Positions 1 through 10,622 of a DNA stretch of 64,000 nt are shown here, piece after piece. The stretch spans positions 8,001-72,000 of the forward strand of contig CM035321.1 in NCBI GenBank assembly GCA_000497125.2, in the 5' to 3' direction. Position 1 is the first letter of the stretch. The number at the start of each line of letters is the position of its first letter. The DNA is from Spironucleus salmonicida (taxonomy: Eukaryota > Fornicata > Diplomonadida > Hexamitidae). A model generated the notes under the pieces. That model did no database searches. It saw nothing but the letters and a program-made list of their open reading frames with translations, and had not been told where the DNA came from. The position numbers were made by a program, and so were the translations under genes.

Positions 1-900
1 GTCTGCTACTTCATTTCCAATCAATGAGAATAATGCAAAATACTCCACCTTGAAGAGGTAGGACACGTGGCAGAGCTGCTGGAACATGAACAGGCAGATC
101 CCGGTCCCGATAAAGTGGATAGGTAGTTGGAACAGATTCATAACTTTAAATTTATCTGGTAATACTTGTTCGTTATAAACAATATTGGACAATTCGAATA
201 TTTTTCTTAAAATAGAATGCTTAAGATCCTATGCTGATGCAACTTCAGCTTTCTAAAAAATTTGAACAAATCTGTCAGTATATAACTGATATGCAGAAAA
301 TCCAAAAACTAATGGCAATATTAAAGGGTACTTTTCTGTATTCTGGTATTAGATTGCAGCTAACTAGGTCAGTATTAAATTTTCATGGAAAGCACACTTG
401 TTTATACCTTCTGGTTATAGAATCGTCAATGTGTCGAAGCTATCATAAAATGAAATATACTGTAAATCGTACTAATTGATCTCTGCTAGATAAAGATCTA
501 AATCTGGTGTTTAATTTTCCCCTTCATGGTCTTTATATATCTTAATTGATTTGGTCTTAAGTCCCATTTGGGCAGCTACAATTCCAATATTATTCCAGAA
601 GTAAAGATCCTCATACGCAAAAAATTTATATTTTTATACTAGCTATATAGTACAGTTTGGTATAATTTTTTTTAACTTTTTGTATAATAGCACTATTTAT
701 ACAGCACAAAGTTGTTCTTTAGTACTAACATTGGCGCACAGAATATATTTCTATTCACTATCAAGCTAGATAGATTAACTAATTTCGTTATCTCTTATAG
801 TAAATTTAAGCTTTTTAATCTTTTTATTAATTATTACATTATAACCCTAGTCAACTGAATATGGAAGAGCTTTAAACTCAATAGATAAACCTGATGACAT
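1..900 (-). CDS. A/B family large unknown protein, copy A (N-terminal 300 residues, runs off left edge)
   Basis: Reading TAA/TAG as Gln, the minus strand from the ATG at 900-898 stays open to the window edge (300 codons) with no TGA. The translation aligns along its whole length with the N-terminus of the protein at 10623-15896. Shared blocks include [28 protein letters not shown](I/L)VAAQMGL and [19 protein letters not shown] recognise no known domain. Identity is moderate except at 26-120, where the DNA is nearly identical to copy B and unusually GC-rich. The start is placed at the first ATG, which matches copy B's start. A satellite array begins 111 bp upstream. Partial only because of the window; it looks intact as far as seen. 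Confidence 0.8.
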
Positions 901-1010
901 TTAAGGAGTTAAAGAGGTAAGATGTAAAATAGGGTATTATTATATAAAATACTTTGCTATCCTTTGAAAACTTTATGTATTTTTATTATATATTAATAAA
1001 TAGTATGATT
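901..1010. promoter_or_regulatory. AT-rich intergenic DNA upstream of gene A, probable promoter region
   Basis: About 110 bp of AT-rich DNA lie between the gene A start codon and the sharp edge of the array head block at 1011. The equivalent stretch before gene B (15897-16020) has similar composition but no clear sequence identity. No specific promoter motif is recognised; the call rests on position only. Confidence 0.3.
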
Positions 1011-3950
1011 AATGAATGTTAAGCGTTTTACGAACTAAAAAGTATAAAATGAACTCATGTAACTTTTCCATCTCCCTTTAAGCACTAGTATGGAATTAAT
1101 AATATACAATACTACTTAACTATCACGCATTATTAGTAAATATAGGAGTTTCCTAAAAATACATTAGCTCATCCGCTATGCATGATCCCACGCATCTCTA
1201 TCGTTAGTGGATCCAATAAGTACCATCTTCTGCTGACGTCGCTTCTCTTCAGTAAAACTCATCCTAGCGAGTCGTCGTTACCATTTAAAACTCATCTATC
1301 CCTAGGCTTCGGTCTTAAGCAGCATACCGGGTGAGACTGCAGAGTATCATTTTTGATAGATTATGCATCATCCGGGTATTAAAGATATAATACAATCAGT
1401 CTTCGGCACAACCTGTGCTTGCATTACTAGTGAGAATAGCCTTCCTAGTGTACTTTGTACCTGGGCTCATAAGTGAATATGTATTAGTAAGCATAGTAGC
1501 ATATTATATAAGTACAATAGTAATATACTAAATATCCTTACAAGCACCACTCCCAATGCATATATACTACTAAACACCAATTAAGATATTACTATATATA
1601 CTATAGTATTGTATTGTCGTCAAGCACTATCCCAGTACCACTCACGCCTACCGTGGTGCTGTCTATGGAAATACTTGGGGTACCAGTACTAGTGGTACCC
1701 AGTTCAGTAGCAGATAGGTATTAAACATAGAATATACAAACAGTCTTCGGCATAGCCTGTGCTTGTACTCTACAGGTAAGAATAGCCTTCTTAGGCTACT
1801 GTGCACCTGGGCTCATAAGTGAATATATATTAGTAAGGGTAGTAGTATATTATATAAATACAATAGTAATATACTAAATATCCTTATAGGCACCACTCCC
1901 AATGCATACATACTACTAAACTCCATTTAAGATATTACTATATATACTATAGTATTGTATTGTCGTCAAGCACTATCCCAGTACCACTCACGCCTGCCGT
2001 GGTGCTGTCTATGGAAATACTTGGGGTCCAGTACTAGTGGTACCCAGTTCACTAGCAGCCACCTATGCCAAATATGAAGGGTAAACCATTATTCAGTATG
2101 CCAACAGCCGCAACTCAGCCTCGTAGCACCAAAATGTGGAGGTCCTAAGCTAGCATAATCTCAGTCCTGTTCTTAATAAATTATGATATTGCTACCTCGC
2201 TGGGTCCTGACCACCAGCTAGCGCCATCTCGTCACCCTGATAGCCACACTCTCGCTGACCTCGCTTTGGTAAAACTCATCCTGCGAGTCGTCGTTACCAT
2301 TTAAAACTCATCTATCCCTAGGCTTCGGTCTTAAGCAGCATACCGGGTGAGACTGCAGAGTATCATTTTTGATAGATTATGCATCATCCGGGTATTAAAG
2401 ATAGAATGTATACAGTATTCGGCATAGCCTGTGCTTGCATTACTAGTGAGAATAGCCTTCTTAGGCTACTGTGCACCTGGGCTCATAAGTGAATATATAT
2501 TATTAAGGGTAGTAGTATATTCTATAAGTACAATAGTATATGCTAAATATCCTTATAAGCACCACTCCCAATGCATATATACTACTAAACTCCAATTAAG
2601 ATATTACTATATATACTATAGTATTGCATACTCATCAAGCACTATCCCAGTACCACTCACGCCTACCGTGGTGCTGTCTATGGAAATACTTGGGGTACCG
2701 TACTAGTGGTACCCAGTTCAGTAGCAGCCACCTATGCCAAATATGAAGGGTAAACCATTATTCAGTATGCCAACAGCCGCAACTCAGCCTCGTAGCACCA
2801 AAATGTGGAGGTCCTAAGCTAGCATAAGTTCAGTCCTATTCTTGCTAAATTATGATATTGCTCCCTCGCTGGGTCCTGACTACCAGCTAGCGCCATCTCG
2901 TCACCCTGATAGCCACACTCTCGCTGACCTCGCTTTGGTAAAACTCATCCTGCGAGTCGTCGTTACCATTTAAAACTCATCCATCCCTAGGCTTCGGTCT
3001 TAAGCAGCATACCGGGTGAGACTGCAGAGTATCATTTTTGATAGATTATGCATCATCCGGGTATTAAAGATATAATACAATCAGTCTTCGGCACAACCTG
3101 TGCTTGCATTACTAGTAAGAATAGCCTTCTTAGGCTACTGTGCACCTGGGCTCATAAGTGAATATATATTAGTAAGGGTAGTAGTATATTATATAAATAC
3201 AATAGTATATACTAAATATCCTTACAAGCACCACTCCCAATGCATATATACTACTAAACTCCAATTAAGTTATTACTATATATACTATAGTATTGCATAC
3301 TCATCAAGCACTATCCCAGTACCACTCACGCCTACCGTGGTGCTGTCTATGGAAATACTTGGGGTACCGTACTGGTGGTACCCACTTCAGTAGCAGGCAG
3401 GTATTACACATAGAATATACAAACAGTCTTCGGCATAACCTGTGCTTGTACTCTACAGGTAAGAATAGCCTTCTTAGGCTACTGTGCACCTGGGCTCATA
3501 AGTGAATATATATTATTAAGGGTAGTAGTATATTCTATAAATACAATAGTAATATATTATATATCCTTATAGGCACCACTCCCAATGCATCTATACTACT
3601 AAACTCCATTTAAGATATTACTATATATACTATAGTATTGTATTGTCGTCAAGCACTATCCCAGTACCACTCACGCCTGCCGTGGTGCTGTCTATGGAAC
3701 TACTTGGGGTACCAGTACTGGTGGTACCCACTTCACTAGCAGCCACCTATGCCAAATATGAAGAGTGAACCATTATTCACTATGCCAACAGCATCGACTC
3801 AGCCTCGTAGCACCAAAATGTGGAAGTCCTAAGCTATCATAAGTCCAACCCTATTCTTAATAAATTATGATATTGCTACTACCGAGCTGGGTCCTGACTA
3901 CCGAGCTAGCGCTATCTCCTCACCCCTAATAACCATATTTTCACTTGCCC
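1011..3950. repeat. Satellite array 1 with head block (about 5 monomers of 345 bp and 3 linkers)
   Basis: The head block (1011 to about 1530) is almost identical to 16021-16540. It is followed by five copies of the 345-bp monomer, recognisable by the repeated CACCTGGGCTCATAAGTG near 1456, 1804, 2476, 3145 and 3488. Linker copies of about 330 bp start near 2050, 2727 and 3740, each beginning GCCACCTATGCCAAATATGA. The last linker decays into unrelated DNA around 3950. Monomers differ by point changes and by 1-bp indels that shift reading frames, so I regard the array as non-coding satellite DNA. Short open frames inside it repeat from unit to unit and are not listed as genes. Confidence 0.9.
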
Positions 3951-5300
3951 TATCCGCTCCCAAATCTCTAGATTTCGTGCAGCTCATGCAACTTTGTCCC
4001 TAATAAATTCCCTTCAGTGCAAACTTCGCTCTCGCGCTCTCGAGATTCCATGCAGTTATGGACCAAATTTCCGCTGAAATTTCACGAATCGATCAACCTT
4101 AAATCGGTTCAATGAGAGAATTTTGCAGAATTACAAACCGTACCGTTTGGGACATCTTGACGATGCTGCTTTTAAACTTCTGAGGATCGGCTTGCAGGGT
4201 GCTTTGGATTTACTCTTGGCGGTATCAGAAATGATGAAATAGTGATAAATGGAGGTATGATAGGTACATTCGATATGTAGTGGATAGCATTAGCCAAATG
4301 GCGCTTGTGAATTGTCTGGGTAACTTATTGAACGCATTTTGAAGGAATAGCATTTTAGTTAAATTTAATGTATAATAAAATATGAAATCTCGATTTTTAA
4401 AGCGCTTCCGCTATCGATGAGAGGCTGCGACATTTAAGACTTTAAAATTACTGCTCTGATAATTAAAATTATATCATATGATATTTTATAAAAATAAGCA
4501 TAGCTAGTGTTATTATATAGGGAAACTCAAATTATACATATGAGCAGATTTAGTTATATTTATATTTACTAGTATAAGTTTTGTTTACTGAGTATACAAT
4601 ATTGGTATTTAATATATATTGTAAACATTTAGCATTATTTTATATCAAAAATTCAGGTTAAAACTAATTAGTTCTAAATATTTGATATTCTTATAATTCA
4701 TAGCATATTTGTGACTCAAAACCAGAACATTATATCCTATGGAATGCATTAGCAACAATTTAATGCATAGTGCTAGTGATAAATTTGATACTGTGCAGGA
4801 TTAGTTAAGTTAAATACATCATGCAGATCATGTCTAATACTGAGTAAACGATATTTACCTAAACTAGTATTGTAATTATTACCAACTGCATCGAAATATA
4901 CTTATTAAGGAAAAAGCTTTGAAATCTATTTTGTATTTAGTTTCTGTATGCCAGCTAATTACCTACTGCGCGCCTTGCTAATATATTATATATCTGCATA
5001 GTTATAAAATACCCAAGTAGTAAAATAAGCGCTCTAGCAGCCCAACATAGCAGGATCACTCCTCTCAAATACATAGAGTCCTGTAAAACCACACGAATAA
5101 TATATTTAGTAAGATCTCTTTACATCTCTTGGCGAATCTCACATCCTGAGCGCCTACTGATACATCTTGCACAAGAATTTCACTTGCTTTTATTATTGTT
5201 ACTCTGATTCGCTCTGCTAACTCCTATCTAATAAAATAATAGTATATCATACACTATCATGGATGTTCCAAGCCAGAGAAAGTAGATACTAGATCGTGCT
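3951..5300. other. Gap without a supported gene; one coding-like patch near 4075-4250
   Basis: The DNA just after array 1 is relatively GC-rich (to about 4300), then becomes AT-rich and featureless. On the plus strand about 4075-4250 there is a protein-like stretch with RLGHLDDAAFKLLRIGLQGA that ends in TAG TGA, but it has no clear start and I recognise no family. It could be the 3' end of a lost gene. Nothing else is supportable here. Confidence 0.3.
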
Positions 5301-5350
5301 AGGTCAGCTTTTGGCAACAGGCCCCTATTTTTTTCAAAACATAATTAACA

Positions 5351-5438
5351 GGAGGTTATTAGTTAGGATCAATTAAAAGGGATTATTGCGAGCGGAGACG
5401 AAACGAAGGGCAGTAACCTCCTATTGGGCTACTGATCC
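5351..5438. other. GC-rich patch with two crossed inverted repeats
   Basis: GGAGGTTA (5351-5358) has its complement TAACCTCC at 5414-5421, and GGATCA (5367-5372) has TGATCC at 5433-5438. The two pairings cross each other, as in a pseudoknot. The patch is much more GC-rich than its surroundings and lies at the approximate left edge of the virus-like element. It could be part of a terminal structure or a small RNA; neither is shown. Confidence 0.25.
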
Positions 5439-6149
5439 CTAAGAGGACCATGGTTAATCGTAACTAAACCCTGGTAATGATAATCTATCTGAAATATTCA
5501 TCTTTTAAAAGTAATGTAATTTATAAAGTTCAATATTGACATACTATATAAATATTACTTATTATATAATTTTAACAGATTTTAGAAATGATAAAGTACC
5601 ATTGCAAATAATAAACTATAAATATTTTAAATTGGTTTATTAAGATTCGTATGATCGTATCAATAATTAATAGCACATCCTTCCTGAAATTGAATATAAG
5701 ATGTTTTATGATTAGTTTAAATTACCATTCGATGAGTATACTATTGATCCAACAGTAAAAATATAAATTTGAATGCATGTTTCAGCTATTAAACAAAGAT
5801 AGATTTGGAGATTACAAAAACAACAGTAATTATTAAAAGATATCTTACAAGTGAACTTAATTCAGCTAAGTTCTTTAGACACTTAAATACAGTTTATATA
5901 AAATCAAATTAATGTGATGAAACCATTAGTATCTTAATATCTAAAAGTTTAATTCTGCAGCCTTTGAATCGAACTATATTTGTTTGCAAAGATATGACAA
6001 ATAGAACTAATTAATTATCATTTAATATTTTAAATTAAACTGAAAGTAAAAGAGTTGCATCACAAGCAGAACTTTAACAAGAATCAGTTTATATCTTTTG
6101 TAGGTTTTTGGTAAAGTGACATTCATTCATTTAATTTATTATTATTTTT

Positions 6150-7250
6150 GCTTCAATTAAATATATGGAGTACAATATACAATCAGACGAAATTCAATTT
6201 TTGATATAAAAAACAAAAAAATACTCGGATGCAACCGTCCGGACCCCAGGAGGTCTAAATTAAAATAATGGTTATGGTTATTTTGGACTTATGGGTTCAG
6301 CAGGAACAGTCAAAACGTATTCAATGAATAAAATAAATTAAGCATATTAGATTAAAGTAAACTATCAAAGTATAATTTAGATGACCCTTATTTAAACAAT
6401 TGAGCTATAACTCATACATTCTTCTTAAGTCCAACTATCGATTGTGATTAAACTTATTAAAAATCAAAAAGCAAAGACAATAGAATTAATATACCATTTG
6501 TTGATTCGAATGGAAGGACTTCAAAATAAAAGTTATTAATGTTATGTTAAGAATTATAGAAAATGAAAACTATTATAAATCTATCATTGATAACATAAGA
6601 TTAGATACGAACTACTTTAAAAGATAAAGAAATTAAAAAATGGAGATCAAAAACTATTCTTTCAAGTTTTTAAAAACATACTTTCACAATTCGAGTGGGT
6701 AAAGCAATAGTAGTAAGAATGTTTAGTTTTATAGAAAGATTGCTTAGGTGATGTTGTTGATTAATATATGTAATTTCTGTATGAATAAATTGGATTGCGT
6801 TTTAATAAATATTGGATATGAAGATAAAAATAGTTTTATTATTAGATGACATGAGTGGAAGTTCTGTATTTCAAATTACAGCTGAATCTGATCTCTATAA
6901 ACTAATTATTTAAAGAAGATATCTTGGAATTTGGGCAACCATTTCATGTTTACATTCTATTAAGAAATTGTATGGACCTTTTAGATAGTTGTTTACAGCT
7001 TTCTTGTTAATGAACGGTCTCAAGGAAGAACATATAAAAGATATCTTTGAGGATATTGGAAGGATAACAAGTTAAGAATTCGAATCGAAATAGTTTATTG
7101 AATTGTATAATAGATCCATTGGCTATTTTGAAAACGACTATTCGAAGAGAGGCTAATTCAAATATAGTTTTTTATATATAATTATTTAACCAGACCCAAT
7201 GATCTTTATAAACTTTGATAAGCAAGTTAAGTGAATATCTGTTAATTTTT
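6150..7250 (+). pseudogene. A32/FtsK-HerA-type DNA-packaging ATPase remnant of the virus-like element
   Basis: The plus-strand translation shows a P-loop-like GSAGTVKT, a Walker-B-like string VLLLDDMSGS preceded by hydrophobic residues, and the downstream segment RRYLGIWATISCLHSIKK followed by GPFRQ. This order is the usual signature of the genome-packaging ATPases of Polintons, virophages and related large DNA viruses, which pump DNA into capsids. The copy is broken in a few places and is treated as a fossil. A cellular HerA/FtsK-like ATPase is a less likely alternative because the spacing after Walker B is that of the viral clade. Identification is by eye. Confidence 0.5.
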
Positions 7251-7289
7251 ATCTATATTTAAAAGATAGTACCTTCATTTTTTAACCAA

Positions 7290-7710
7290 AGAAATGGTTA
7301 AGTTCATAAACACAAAACTGCTTATTGAAGAAAATAAAAGAGACGATCTAACTTTCATCGAAGTAGTAATAAACAATGAACCCATAAAGATAAATAAAAA
7401 AGCTAGTACTAAATAGAAATTTGAAAGTAATAAAATATGTAGCAAAGTTGAATAAATAAGATTGCTTAATAAAGATAGAGAAGTAATAGTTGTACTACCT
7501 TAAGAACTTGAACAATAGAACTATTATCATACTCCTGATGTACTTAGCACTATGCAAGAGTATAGTAAGTTTATAATAATTAATAAGATTGAAACATATC
7601 AATTTGGCTCATACTATAAACAAATCTAATATTTATTAGATGACAAACAAGTGAAAGATATTTAAGCTATTAAGCCAGCTTCAAGAGAACTATATTTCTG
7701 ATACAAAAGG
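7290..7710 (+). other. Unassigned open stretch within the virus-like element
   Basis: From an ATG near 7294 the plus strand is open to a TGA near 7700 when TAA/TAG are Gln, giving about 135 residues rich in Lys, Glu, Ile and Asn. It starts MVKFINTKLLIEENKRDD. No family is recognised. Its position downstream of the ATPase remnant and on the same strand suggests it belongs to the element. Confidence 0.35.
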
Positions 7711-8539
7711 ATTAAAAAAAACAATAATAAGAACCAAATAACTATGGTCGCCTTTGGGCTTCTACTTCTTAAAGATCATAACGTATCTTTTAAAGAAACC
7801 TTTTTTTAATAAACAAAAAGGGATCGATAAGCATTAGTAAAAGAACAAGAATCAAAACCAACTCACAAGGAGGCAATATCAATTCTATAAAATAAGATAG
7901 CTTAGAGTACTACGCAAAAGAGGTTATCAAGAATATTGAAGTACTTCCAAAAAGTTCTGATGTTGAACCTTCAAGTAAAATAAACTTCAGTCAAACCAAT
8001 TATAATAATATGCAATTCTCTTTATTAAAGTTTGAAGAGGATAGTAATAATACTAAGTTTGGTCATTATAGTAAAATATTAATAGCAAGATATATTTCTT
8101 TAGAATTAATAGACATACTATTGTATGACATGGTTGAATAAGTTGTAGCGTTATCAAAGTATTGTTTTATGGGTAAGAAATAGGGTGACGTTAGACTGTA
8201 CAACACGATGATTATTTTATATACAATTCTGTGAGAGAACTAATCAACTTCATCTAAAGTATGCAAGATTTATTTATAAGAATTAATTAATAGAGTTTTG
8301 AAAAACAATAAACGAAAAGATTTTATTAAATTAGTTGAGAATCTATTTTAGATAGTAACTAACACGTTGATATGGTGTGTAGTGTGAAAGCGTTTTTAAA
8401 TCTTTTTTTAAGTTTAAGAGTTTATCACTATTTTCAGAACTTATGAACGACCATTTCTAGTTTTGATTTATAGGATGGCGCTTAGTAGTGTGTAATACGT
8501 ATTAAAAGTGTAAATCTTGAGAAAGTTATTTTTTAAAAA

Positions 8540-9550
8540 TTCAAGTCTTTTACGGGAGCAATGCGACTGTAAAAGGATTAACTATTTTAAAAATGACTTT
8601 CGCAAGTTTATGCTTTTAGTACTTATTACATACTACTTCTGTATTTTAAACATCTCTATTAAAATACTTCTATCCATTGTCCATCACCTCTTCAAATATT
8701 GATTCTAATAAACTTGTAATCTAATTTTAAATTAGAAATCCTATAGGAATGATGTTACCGTTTTATTTAAAATATCTAATATTTGCAAACGCATATTTGT
8801 CTTAATAATTAGACTTGCCGTAATATAGACCAATATAAGGTGCATCTATTATGATTTCAAAGAGTATGTTAATGTTAAAGCTATTTTAAAAGTCTTCAAA
8901 GGAGTTATTGTATTTTAAATCCATTTAATCTAGTTTGAAATCCTTTCTTATAGTCTCAATTATGTTATCGTTTTCATTAGTATATTTATCATAATTAATT
9001 TCGGGTTCTTGTATTTATGACACATACCGTAATTTTGATATCTTATCTATTTCATGATTAAGTTTGTTTAGCATTCTAGGTTCTAAGCCTTTTTGAATTA
9101 TTGTTTTAAGTTATATTTTCATTTATTCATATTTGATATTTTAAGCTCTTATTTAACTAACCTTTTCGGTGTACCATCTTTATTTAATGAATTGGTTGTC
9201 GAATCTATATGTTTCGTTTTTAATCTTTTGTATCTTGGTTTTCACTTTATTGTCTAAGATGTTTATGTAATCGTTACGTCTTTCAAATTAATTGTAGTCT
9301 ATCTTTTTGAAATTGCTTTTATATATTCGTTATATTTATGTCTTTAGCTCTTTAGTTTGATCTTCAGATAAGTTACCCTTAGCTACCTCGTTTAGTTTTA
9401 TTTATAACGTTTAAAAGTTGTTAGGAATGTTTTTATATTTATCATTTTATGGTTATGTATCAGCGTTAAGCTTACTTTATACCGATTGTATTGTTGAGAA
9501 TCAAGTTGTGGCTGAGGCTTATTTGTTATAGGTGAAAAATAGACCATTAA
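8540..9550 (-). other. Long unassigned open stretch on the opposite strand of the virus-like element
   Basis: The minus strand carries a Lys/Asn/Ile-rich coding-like stretch of roughly 300 residues, readable only with TAA/TAG as Gln. Visible strings include EVAKGNLSEDQTKELKTQ and IGLYYGKSNYQDKYAFANIR. It is largely open but not clearly complete at its 5' end. The many charged residues and opposite orientation to the ATPase are common for structural or unknown genes of Polinton-like elements, but no capsid motif is recognised. I do not assign a function. Confidence 0.35.
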
Positions 9551-9800
9551 TGTATATAATACTTTTGATATATATTTATACTTTGAATTTCTTCTCTTCT
9601 TTTTTTTGTGTTCTGTTTTCTTTCCAAATGTTAGAAGTGGTTCCAGGGTTTTTATTTTATTTGCTTTTTGACCGTTGTATTGTATCGGTAAATCGTTTAA
9701 TATGTACGTTATGTCTCTAAAAATGCCTAGTGGCTTTTAAAACGAAAACGTGTTTGTGAAATTTAGGAGTTTAAACGTGTCAGTATACTACTACTTAATA

Positions 9801-10622
9801 ACAATATAACATCCGATAGCATCCTATAATCCTCATTTATAAGACCTGTTATTAACTGTAACTAATAAATTACGCAAAATCATAGTTCCAATATAATGGA
9901 ATTATAATACAACGCATCACCTGATACATGCTACCCTAGTATTGTTATCTTTGACAAGCAGCATTTTTCTACTTTCAGTCGTATCAGGGAAGATATAAAG
10001 AATCATTCATATATATAAGTAATCGTAATATATTTAATATATCTCTGACGTTACTCTTAGTATCTGTATATCAATGTACTATGAACTAAGCTTAATTCAT
10101 CGACAACAATAAAAATTCATACAACTAATTATATTATATCAAAATTGACAGTTTGTACGTAGAGACGTATTATATGCATCTTTAGCCAGATACTTTGTTG
10201 TAATGCTTACATGATTGTGGACAAAATGTGTAATAAAAATATTTAAAACCATGATAGTATATTTGGGATCCCGAAGATATATTTAAAACATGAATATATA
10301 CAAACAATTATAATATTATGAAAAGTTACTCTTTTTTGTGCTACATATTATAATAGAAACTTACATATAATAAATAAGAATTATATTTTCATCACGTATG
10401 AAAGTTGTGTACCACAGAGGCTTGATATATTAATATAAAATAAATAGTTGAAAAATACCATTATTTAATAATTAAAATTTATAATAGATTGTCCTCATTA
10501 GATACTCAATGATTGTATTTGATTAAACCTACGATTAAATATTTACGTTTCATGAATTACATCTAGGATTTGATGGTCCATCAAATATATTAGTATCCAA
10601 TAAATTTTCAATAAAAATGTCA
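9801..10622. other. AT-rich DNA downstream of gene B, nothing recognised
   Basis: This stretch lies between the virus-like element and the 3' end of gene B. It has no supportable open frame under the altered code, no RNA gene that I can recognise and no tandem repeat. It must hold the 3' untranslated end of gene B. Confidence 0.4.

Larger units (their letters stand above)
5300..9800. mobile_element. Decayed Polinton/virophage-like (DNA-packaging ATPase bearing) element
   Basis: A block with several coding-like stretches on both strands, all using TAA/TAG as Gln, lies between array 1 and gene B. The best recognised part is a packaging ATPase remnant (about 6.15-7.25 kb, plus strand). Other parts are unassigned open stretches at about 5.6-6.1, 7.3-7.7 and 7.9-8.2 kb (plus) and about 8.5-9.5 kb (minus). 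I could not identify a capsid, integrase or DNA polymerase with confidence, nor convincing terminal inverted repeats, so the ends are approximate and the element is probably incomplete. It is broken, with roughly half a dozen breaks. The legible motifs suggest middle age rather than great antiquity. The use of the host's altered code shows its genes were adapted to this lineage before decay. Confidence 0.5.

Noticed and set aside
231-479. 82-residue plus-strand frame
   Set aside because: Antisense shadow of gene A, which is supported by alignment with gene B.
5367-5438. Possible tRNA (about 72 bp with complementary ends)
   Set aside because: No T-loop consensus, no anticodon arm and only six paired end bases.
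8517-9720. Plus-strand short frames of 61-62 residues
   Set aside because: They lie opposite the minus-strand coding-like stretch of the virus-like element and have low-complexity hydrophobic composition.
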